From: Sideroxydans lithotrophicus ES-1 | Lineage (GTDB): Bacteria > Pseudomonadota > Gammaproteobacteria > Burkholderiales > Gallionellaceae | Direction of reading: 5' to 3' | Length of the DNA stretch: 64,000 nucleotides | Assembly (NCBI RefSeq): GCF_000025705.1 | Contig: NC_013959.1 | Location: 2,550,001 to 2,614,000, forward strand | Part shown: one piece after another, positions 44,926-51,724 of the stretch | How positions within the stretch are numbered: position 1 is the first letter of the stretch | Layout of the letters: every line of letters begins with the position of its first letter | The notes under the pieces: generated by a model | Databases searched by the model: none | What the model was told of the DNA's origin: nothing | What the model saw: the letters and a program-made list of their open reading frames with translations, nothing else | Made by a program: the position numbers and the translations under genes

Positions 44926-46475
44926 CAGAGGTCCTGCCCTGAGTAACTGAGGTTGAACGATTTGTTGATCAATGGGAAATCCGGCACGATGTTGTCGATG
45001 ATGGCGTGCTCAAGCAACGGCCAGTTCTGCCATGACGGATCGTGCGGATGCACGCGCGTGAGGTTGCCCTGCGCATCGGTGTGGATCGCGACCATCACCT
45101 CGCCGCGCCAGCCTTCCACCATGCCGATGCCAAAGCCGTTCGGCGGCAGTTTTGCCAGCGCTGCCGGTGCTTCGTCCTCATGGATCAGATTGACCAGTAT
45201 CTCGCGCTGCAGGCGCAACGACTCGAACAGTTCGCCAAAGCGCACGATGGCGCGCGACGCGACATCGCCGTTGCGATAGGTCGACATCTGCACATCCAGC
45301 TTGTCGTAGGGCGCACAAGCGAACTGCACGCGCGCATCCCAGGCCTGGGCACTGGCGCGTCCGGCCAACCCGCACAAGCCGAGCTGGGCAGCCAATTTTG
45401 GTGTGACCACCCCGGTGCCGATGAAGCGGTCCTGCACCCCGGCATGTTCGTCGTAGATGCCGCGCAGGATGCGCACCTGCTGTTCCAGCATCGCGCACTC
45501 TGCTTCGATGACGCGCTTGCCCTCGGCCGACAGCGTCACCGCGACGCCACCCGGAGCTATCGTGTCCATCAGGTAGCGATGTCCGAACAATGCGGCGTTG
45601 TTGCGCAGCACCTGTTCCTTGAGTATCCAGAACTGGGCGAAGCCGAACGCCAGTGCGACATCGTTGCCCAGGTAGCCGAGATCGCCCAGATGGTTGGCGA
45701 CACGCTCGCGTTCCAGCAACAACGCGCGCATCCACAAGGCACGGCTGGGCGGCGTCACCTTTGCGATGCTTTCCGCCGCCATCGCATATGCCCAGGCATA
45801 GGCCACGGTGCTGTCGCCGCTCACGCGGCCGGCGAGTTTTGCGCCTTGCTGCAGGCTCATGCTCTCGAAACGTTTCTCGATGCCCTTGTGCACATAACCG
45901 AGTCGCTCTTCCAGACGCAGTACGCGTTCGCCGATGATGGAGAAACGGAAATGTCCCGGCTCGATGATGCCCGCATGCACCGGCCCGACCGGTATCTCGT
46001 GCACGCCCTGTCCTTCCACCTGCACGAACGGATAGGCATCCGCCTCGTCGGTACGGCTCGCCGCCGCATCGAAATCCTTGCGCAAGGGAAAACTGCCGCT
46101 GTGCCATGCACCGTGGCGCACCCATTTGCGATGGTCGTGCCCTTCCTGCGCGTAGATGCCCAACATGTCGTAAGTCGCCCGTTGCATGCGGCTGGCGGCC
46201 GGAAAGATCTGGCTGATATCCGGATACACGGGCTGTTCTGCCGACAGCTGCACGTTCAGGCAGACCATGCCGGTCTCGTTGAGCAACAGCACATGCAACT
46301 GGAATCCACGATCCTGCTGCCTTGTGTCGCTGCCCCACAGCGCCACCAGCCTGCCGCCGCCGTCGTGCACTTGCCGGCAGATCTCGTGCAGATCATCCGG
46401 CCCGATCTCGCCCGTCCACGCGGGAAGCGCGTCGGTCAGTCGGGTCAGTTTGAGGTTGGGATGTTTGATCGGCAT
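44925..46475 (-). CDS. NuoCD/HyfG-like large subunit lacking all NiFe cysteines
   Basis: A 516-residue fusion of a NuoC-like N-terminal domain (about 1-145) with a NuoD/hydrogenase large-subunit domain. GPVHAGIIEPGHFRFSIIGERVLRLEERLGYVHKGIEK matches group 4 hydrogenases. Where those enzymes have R-x-C-G-x-C, this protein has RVSGDS (Ser219 and Ser222). At the C-terminus, where they have DPCxxC, it reads KSFNLSYSG, again without cysteine. It therefore cannot bind the NiFe centre and is not a hydrogenase. It is equally not a NuoD, since the GPVHAG block is hydrogenase-type. This pattern defines the Ehr (energy-converting hydrogenase-related) group. Substrate unknown. Confidence 0.9.
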   Translation of the reverse strand: MPIKHPNLKLTRLTDALPAWTGEIGPDDLHEICRQVHDGGGRLVALWGSDTRQQDRGFQLHVLLLNETGMVCLNVQLSAEQPVYPDISQIFPAASRMQRATYDMLGIYAQEGHDHRKWVRHGAWHSGSFPLRKDFDAAASRTDEADAYPFVQVEGQGVHEIPVGPVHAGIIEPGHFRFSIIGERVLRLEERLGYVHKGIEKRFESMSLQQGAKLAGRVSGDSTVAYAWAYAMAAESIAKVTPPSRALWMRALLLERERVANHLGDLGYLGNDVALAFGFAQFWILKEQVLRNNAALFGHRYLMDTIAPGGVAVTLSAEGKRVIEAECAMLEQQVRILRGIYDEHAGVQDRFIGTGVVTPKLAAQLGLCGLAGRASAQAWDARVQFACAPYDKLDVQMSTYRNGDVASRAIVRFGELFESLRLQREILVNLIHEDEAPAALAKLPPNGFGIGMVEGWRGEVMVAIHTDAQGNLTRVHPHDPSWQNWPLLEHAIIDNIVPDFPLINKSFNLSYSGQDL

Positions 46476-46479
46476 CGCG

Positions 46480-47937
46480 TTATCCTAACAAAGCCGCCGC
46501 CTGGCGATACCAGTCGGCTAGATAAGGCGGCATATACAGGCCGAGCATCAGCACCAGCAGCAAATGGGCGAACACCGGGATCAGCGCGGGCGGATGCGGC
46601 AGCGGTTTCGCGGTGGTCTCGCCGAACACGATGGGTTGTATCTTGCCGAAGATGGCGGCAAAGGCGATACCCAGCGCGATCAGCAGGATGGGAGTGGTCC
46701 ATGGATATTCGTGCATGGCGGTGGTGATGATCAGGAACTCGCTGGCGAACACGCCGAACGGCGGCATGCCGAGGATGGCGAAGGTGCCCAGCGCCAGACC
46801 CCAGCCCACCGTCGGGCTGACCTGCAGCAGTCCGCGGATGTTCTCCATCACTTGCGTGCCGGTCTTTTGCGCCGCATGGCCGACCGCAAAGAAGATCGCC
46901 GATTTGGTCAGCGAATGCACGGTCATGTGCAGCAGGCCGGCGAAGGTCGCCACCGGACCACCCATGCCGAAGGCGAAGGTGATCAGGCCCATGTGTTCGA
47001 TGGAGGAATAGGCGAACATGCGCTTGATGTCCTTCTGGCGGAACAGCGAGAACGCTGCCACCACCACCGAGAGCAGGCCGAAACCCATCATCAGGTTGCC
47101 CGCGAAGTGCGTCCCCAGCGAACCGTCGACCAGCACCTTGCTGCGCACCACCGCGCACAGCGCGACGTTGAGCAGCAGCCCGGACAATACGGCAGAGACC
47201 GGCGTCGGACCTTCGGCATGCGCGTCCGGCAGCCAGCTGTGCAACGGCACCAGGCCGACCTTGGTGCCGTAACCCACCAGCAGGAAGATGAAGGCGAGCT
47301 TGAGCACGGTCGGTTCCAGACTGCCCTTGACCTCGTTCAGGTGCGTCCACAGCAGCGCGTTGCCGCCCTCGCCCAGCACGCGCTCGGCGGCGAAGTACAG
47401 CAGGATGGTGCCGAACAGCGCCAGCGCGATGCCCACACCGCACAGGATGAAATATTTCCACGCCGCTTCCAGGCTGGCCGGGGTGCGGTACAACGATACC
47501 AGCAGCACCGTGGTCAGCGTCGCCGCTTCCATCGCCACCCAGACGATGCCCACGTTGTTGGTGGTCAACGCCACCAGCATGGCAACGGTGAACAGCTGGT
47601 ACATGCTGTAGTACAGGTGCAGCATGCCGATCGTCAACTTGCCGTGGTGCTGTTCGATGCGCATGTAGGGGCGCGAGAACAGCGAGGTGGTGAAGGCGAC
47701 AAAGGCGGTCAGCGCGACCAGGAACACGTTGAACTGGTCGATGAAGAATTCTTCGCCGAAGGCGACCTGCGGGCCCGATTCGATCACGCGCATGGTCAAT
47801 ACCATCGATGCGGCGAAGGTAAGAAAGCTCATCAGCGAGTTGAGTTCCGCCGCCCAGCTGCGCGAGCCGAACACGGCCAGCAGCCCGCCGCCCAGCAGCG
47901 GGGTGAGCAACAGCGCCATGAGTTGCAGGTCAATCAT
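46480..47937 (-). CDS. HyfF/NuoL-M-like antiporter subunit
   Basis: A 485-residue membrane protein with about fourteen helices of the Mrp/NuoL/NuoM ion-pump family. KVGLVPLHSWLPDAHAEGPTPVSAVLSGLLLNVALCAV is the diagnostic helix pair with its channel lysine and prolines; RMFAYSSIEHMGLITFAFG and HSLTKSAIFFAVGHA add further conserved lysines and histidines. It starts eight bases inside the end of the HyfE-like gene. One of two pump subunits in this operon, expected to translocate H+ or Na+. Confidence 0.93.
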   Translation of the reverse strand: MIDLQLMALLLTPLLGGGLLAVFGSRSWAAELNSLMSFLTFAASMVLTMRVIESGPQVAFGEEFFIDQFNVFLVALTAFVAFTTSLFSRPYMRIEQHHGKLTIGMLHLYYSMYQLFTVAMLVALTTNNVGIVWVAMEAATLTTVLLVSLYRTPASLEAAWKYFILCGVGIALALFGTILLYFAAERVLGEGGNALLWTHLNEVKGSLEPTVLKLAFIFLLVGYGTKVGLVPLHSWLPDAHAEGPTPVSAVLSGLLLNVALCAVVRSKVLVDGSLGTHFAGNLMMGFGLLSVVVAAFSLFRQKDIKRMFAYSSIEHMGLITFAFGMGGPVATFAGLLHMTVHSLTKSAIFFAVGHAAQKTGTQVMENIRGLLQVSPTVGWGLALGTFAILGMPPFGVFASEFLIITTAMHEYPWTTPILLIALGIAFAAIFGKIQPIVFGETTAKPLPHPPALIPVFAHLLLVLMLGLYMPPYLADWYRQAAALLG

Positions 47938-48592
47938 CCTTCAGCTTCTCCATGTGGGTGATGTCCAGGCTGTCGAAGGTCTCGCGGATCTGGAAGAAGA
48001 AGATGCCGAAGATGAAGGTGGCCACCAGCACGTCCAGCGCGATGCCCAGCTCCACCACCAGCGGCATGCCCTGCGTGGCGCTGGTCGCGGCGAAGAACAG
48101 GCCGTTCTCCAGCGACAGGAAAGCGACCACCTGGGTGACCGCCTTGCGCCGCGTCAGCATCATCAGCAGCGACAGCAGCACGCAGGCCAGCGCGATGCCG
48201 ACCAGGCCGCGCGTGAGGCCTTCGGCCAGTTGCGCGATCGGCGCGGCCAGGTTGAACGCGAAGATCACTAGCGCGATCCCCACCAGCATGGTCGCGGGGA
48301 TGTTGATCAGCGTCTCGACATCCCAGCGCACGTTCAGTTTGCGTATCAGACGGTGCAGCAACCAGGGAAGCACCAGTACCTTCAACAGCAGCGTCAGTCC
48401 GGCGGAATAATACAAATGGTGTTGCGCCGTGGAATAGGCGACCACGAAAGTGCTCAGCGCCAGCACGAAACCCTGCAGCGCGAACAGATTGATCAGCGAG
48501 AGGATGCGCCGCTGCGACAGCATCGCGAAAGCGATCAGCAGCAGCAGCGCGGCCAGCAGGTTGATCAACTGGAGATTGAGCGGGATCTGCAT
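47930..48592 (-). CDS. HyfE-like membrane subunit
   Basis: A 220-residue membrane protein with about seven helices, in the place and with the size of HyfE, whose C-terminal part is NuoK-like (LLMMLTRRKAVTQVVAFLSLENGLFFAA with the membrane glutamate). The start at 48592 shares TGATG with the stop of the HyfC-like gene; the longer open frame upstream is a shadow inside that gene. Confidence 0.88.
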   Translation of the reverse strand: MQIPLNLQLINLLAALLLLIAFAMLSQRRILSLINLFALQGFVLALSTFVVAYSTAQHHLYYSAGLTLLLKVLVLPWLLHRLIRKLNVRWDVETLINIPATMLVGIALVIFAFNLAAPIAQLAEGLTRGLVGIALACVLLSLLMMLTRRKAVTQVVAFLSLENGLFFAATSATQGMPLVVELGIALDVLVATFIFGIFFFQIRETFDSLDITHMEKLKDD

Positions 48593-49551
48593 CAGGCCCC
48601 CAGCAGGAAATGGATCAGCAGGCCCAGCACTGCCAGCAGGAACGCGGTGCCCAAAAACTCCGGCGCGCGGAAGATGCGCACCTTGGCCGACACGATCTCC
48701 AGCACGGCTAGCGCCGCCCCGGCCAGCATCATCTTCAGCAGCAGCGCCACGATGGCCAGCGTCAGGCCGCCCCAGTTGCCCACCTCGGCGATGCCATGCG
48801 GCAGGAACAGCGCGATGCCGATGGAGATGTAGGCGAACAGTTTCAAACTGCTGGCCCATTCGATCAATGCCAGATGGCGCGCCGAATACTCGAGGATCAT
48901 CGCCTCGTGGATCATCGTCAGTTCCAGGTGTGTGCTGGGATTATCCACCGGGATGCGCGCATTCTCTGCCAGCAGCACGATCACGAAGGCCAGCGCGGCA
49001 AAGGCCAGGCTCGGGTACAGCATGAAATGGTGGTGCGCCAGGGCTTCGACGATGCGCGGCAGCTGGGTGGAATGGCTGATCATCGACGCGGTGAAGAACA
49101 CCATCAGCAGGGCAGGTTCAGCCAGGAAGGACACCAGCATCTCGCGCCTGGCACCAAGCGAACCGAACGCAGTGCCGATGTCCATCGCCGCGAGTGCCAG
49201 GAACACGCGCGCCACAGCGAACACGCCGACCAGCGCGATCACATCGGCAGCCTGCGAGAATGGCAGATCCACCGCGATGATCGGGATGATGGCAGCAGCC
49301 AGCCACATGCAGCCGAACACGATGTAAGGGGTGACGCGGAACAGCGGCGAGGCGTTATGCGCCATCACTGCATCCTTGTTGAACAGTTTGCGCAACACGC
49401 GATAGGGTTGCAGCACGCCCGCGCCGGAACGGTTCTGCAACCAGGCCTGGCACTGGTTGACCCAGCCGGTCAGCAACGGGGCGAGCAATACCACCAGCAG
49501 CAGTTGCGCCAGCTGGAACAGAATCGCGAAGATGAGTTCGTAGTTTTCCAT
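48592..49551 (-). CDS. HyfC/NuoH-like membrane subunit
   Basis: A 319-residue homologue of HyfC/HycD and complex I NuoH, which joins the peripheral redox arm to the ion pumps. Conserved features include GVLQPYRVLRKLFNKD near the N-terminus and LLAENARIPVDNPSTHLELTMIHEAMILEYS, the glutamate-rich loop typical of the family. The start shares TGATG with the preceding HyfB-like stop, so translation is coupled. Confidence 0.92.
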   Translation of the reverse strand: MENYELIFAILFQLAQLLLVVLLAPLLTGWVNQCQAWLQNRSGAGVLQPYRVLRKLFNKDAVMAHNASPLFRVTPYIVFGCMWLAAAIIPIIAVDLPFSQAADVIALVGVFAVARVFLALAAMDIGTAFGSLGARREMLVSFLAEPALLMVFFTASMISHSTQLPRIVEALAHHHFMLYPSLAFAALAFVIVLLAENARIPVDNPSTHLELTMIHEAMILEYSARHLALIEWASSLKLFAYISIGIALFLPHGIAEVGNWGGLTLAIVALLLKMMLAGAALAVLEIVSAKVRIFRAPEFLGTAFLLAVLGLLIHFLLGA

Positions 49552-51560
49552 CACACGAACACCAGCAACACGACCAGGGTGACGAAGGTGTAGGTCAGGT
49601 ACAGATGGATACGCCCGTGCTGCAGCACCGACGACCAGGAAGAAAGCTTCTCGGCCAGGGATTTGATCGGCAGGTACAGCAGGTACCACAGGCGGTCGTC
49701 GCTTTGCCCGTGATAGCGCGGATGGGTGTCGAAGGGACTCGGCACTTCCCGCTCGATCTTGAAGAACGGTTCGAAGATGCGGCGGATCGGTTGGCCGAAA
49801 CCTTCTGCGGTATCCTGCATACGCGCATTCTGCGCCGGAAAACCGCAATCCCACGCTGCTCCGCGGCGCAAGCGGCCATGGTACAGACGCCGCACCAGCA
49901 CCGAGGCGAGCAGCATCACGCCGAGCACCGCCAGCAGGAAATACAGCGGGCTATAGCTGGCACGCGCGGTATCCACCGGTGCCAGGAACACCCAGTTTGC
50001 GGCCGCATTCCCCAGGCCGGAGCCGAGCAGCGCGTGCGAGACGAAATCGATCTGATGCACCACGAACACCGGCGCCAGCCCCAGCGCAACGCAGCCGAAC
50101 ACCAGCCAGGCCATGCCGATGCGTTCCCATCTGCCGGCATCGTGCGCGTGATCCAGCACCTTCTCGCGCGGCTGGCCGAGGAAGATCACACCGTAGAATT
50201 TGACCATCACATAGGCGGCCAGCGCGGCGGCCAGCGCGATCACCGCGGCGGCCACCGGCACCAGCATGTTGATGTAGCTGTTCGGCAAGCCAGGCGACAG
50301 CAGGAACGCCTGCAGCAGCAGCCACTCCGACACGAAGCCGTTGAGCGGCGGCAAGCCGGAGATCGCCAGCACGCCGACCAGCATCAGCACCGCCGCCCAC
50401 GGCATGTGATGGATCAGTCCGCCCAGGCGCCCCATGTTGCGCTCGCCCGTCGCATGCAGGATGGCACCGGTGCCGACGAACAGCAGGCTCTTGAAGAAGG
50501 CGTGGTTCAGGCTGTGATACAGAGTCGCGGTGAGCGACAGTGCGGCAAGTGCATTCTTGCCATAGACGTGAAAGATGATGGTCAAGCCGATACCCACCAG
50601 CAGCAGGCCGATGTTCTCGATCGAGGAATAGGCCAGCAGCCGTTTCATGTCGCCCTGCACGGCGGCGAACATCACACCGAATACCGCGGTGATCAGACCC
50701 AGCGCCAATGCCAGCACACCCCACCACCAGAGCTGTGTGCCCAGCAGATCGAAGGTCACGCGCAGGATGCCGTAGATCGCCGTCTTCAGCATCACCCCGC
50801 TCATCAGCGCCGACACCGGCGAAGGCGCAGCGGGATGCGCCTCGGGCAGCCACACATGCAACGGCAGCACACCGGCCTTTGCACCAAAGCCGAACAAGGC
50901 CAGCAGGAACGCCGCCGAAGACCAGAACGGGGTCAGCCCGGCACCGCGCATCGCGTCGAACGTGTAAGCGCCGATGCCATGCCCGCCCTGCATCACGCCG
51001 AAGCAAAGCAGGATCGCGATGGCACCGACGTGCGCGATCAGCAGGTAGAGAAAACCGGCCCGGCGAATATCCGGAACGTTGTGATCCGTGGTGACCAGAA
51101 AATAGGAAGACAGCGCCATGGTCTCCCACGCCACCATGAACATGTAGGCGTCATTCGCCAACAGCACCAGCGTCATGCCGACGAGGAACAGGTGATATTC
51201 CAGGCACAGCAGTCCGAGCGTGCCGCCAGCCATGGTTTTGAAATAGCCCGCGCTGAACAGCGACACACCCAGCGATGCACCACCGAGCAGGATCAGGAAG
51301 AACGCGGACAGCGGGTCGAGCCGAAGATGGAAAGGCAGCTCGGGCAACCCGAGCGGCAACACCATGATGTTGGGAGCCGCATCCAGCGCCCACAGGCCTG
51401 TGGCAGCCAACAGCAGCGATGTCAGCGCACTGAGCGGGAAGACGACGTTATTGATCAACTGCGGAGCGCGTTGCAGAACCAGACCTGCCACGCCGAGCAC
51501 GATCCAGAACTGGACTAACCAGCCAACCACATCTAGCGGCAATATTCCAACGGCGTCCAT
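49551..51560 (-). CDS. HyfB-like large antiporter subunit
   Basis: A 669-residue membrane protein with about sixteen helices, first gene of the operon. It belongs to the HyfB/HycC/NuoL family: FGAKAGVLPLHVWLPEAHPAAPSPVSALMSGVMLKTAIYG, DMKRLLAYSSIENIGLLLVGIG and LYHSLNHAFFKSLLFVGTGAILHATG carry the pump lysines, glutamates and histidines. The C-terminal extension (CGFPAQNARMQDTAEGFGQPIRRIFEPFFKIE) is typical of HyfB. A HyfD-like third pump is absent. Confidence 0.94.
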   Translation of the reverse strand: MDAVGILPLDVVGWLVQFWIVLGVAGLVLQRAPQLINNVVFPLSALTSLLLAATGLWALDAAPNIMVLPLGLPELPFHLRLDPLSAFFLILLGGASLGVSLFSAGYFKTMAGGTLGLLCLEYHLFLVGMTLVLLANDAYMFMVAWETMALSSYFLVTTDHNVPDIRRAGFLYLLIAHVGAIAILLCFGVMQGGHGIGAYTFDAMRGAGLTPFWSSAAFLLALFGFGAKAGVLPLHVWLPEAHPAAPSPVSALMSGVMLKTAIYGILRVTFDLLGTQLWWWGVLALALGLITAVFGVMFAAVQGDMKRLLAYSSIENIGLLLVGIGLTIIFHVYGKNALAALSLTATLYHSLNHAFFKSLLFVGTGAILHATGERNMGRLGGLIHHMPWAAVLMLVGVLAISGLPPLNGFVSEWLLLQAFLLSPGLPNSYINMLVPVAAAVIALAAALAAYVMVKFYGVIFLGQPREKVLDHAHDAGRWERIGMAWLVFGCVALGLAPVFVVHQIDFVSHALLGSGLGNAAANWVFLAPVDTARASYSPLYFLLAVLGVMLLASVLVRRLYHGRLRRGAAWDCGFPAQNARMQDTAEGFGQPIRRIFEPFFKIEREVPSPFDTHPRYHGQSDDRLWYLLYLPIKSLAEKLSSWSSVLQHGRIHLYLTYTFVTLVVLLVFV

Positions 51561-51611
51561 CTGGTGTTACTTATACACCCCTCGATTGTATGTGCATCTT
51601 GCAGGCTGGCG

Positions 51612-51641
51612 ATTCTACTCCTGCGCCGGAAAGATGTTCAA
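51612..51641 (-). promoter_or_regulatory. Candidate sigma70 promoter of the Ehr-type operon
   Basis: On the minus strand TTGAAC (51636-51641) and TAGAAT (51612-51617) are 18 bases apart, and the -10 lies about 50 bases upstream of the HyfB-like start. It is the only promoter-like pair I see in this short gap. Confidence 0.35.
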
Positions 51642-51724
51642 GGAACGAATCGCGGTTTTGGTCCATCCACCCCAACGGGGTAGCCCATCGGGATGATCGC
51701 TCCCACAGAGACGCGCTCCACGGG

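Noticed and set aside
44410-46475. [NiFe]-hydrogenase or formate hydrogenlyase
   Set aside because: All four NiFe-ligand cysteines of the large subunit are missing, and no formate dehydrogenase, ferredoxin subunit or maturation genes are nearby.
49605-51518. Long plus-strand open frames opposite the HyfB-like and HyfF-like genes (also 46564-47961)
   Set aside because: Composition dominated by Arg, Gln and His, typical of the reverse of membrane-protein genes.
44410-51560. Ordinary NADH dehydrogenase (complex I) operon
   Set aside because: Only six subunits, no NuoE/F/G/I, and the large and small subunits carry hydrogenase-type rather than Nuo-type motifs.
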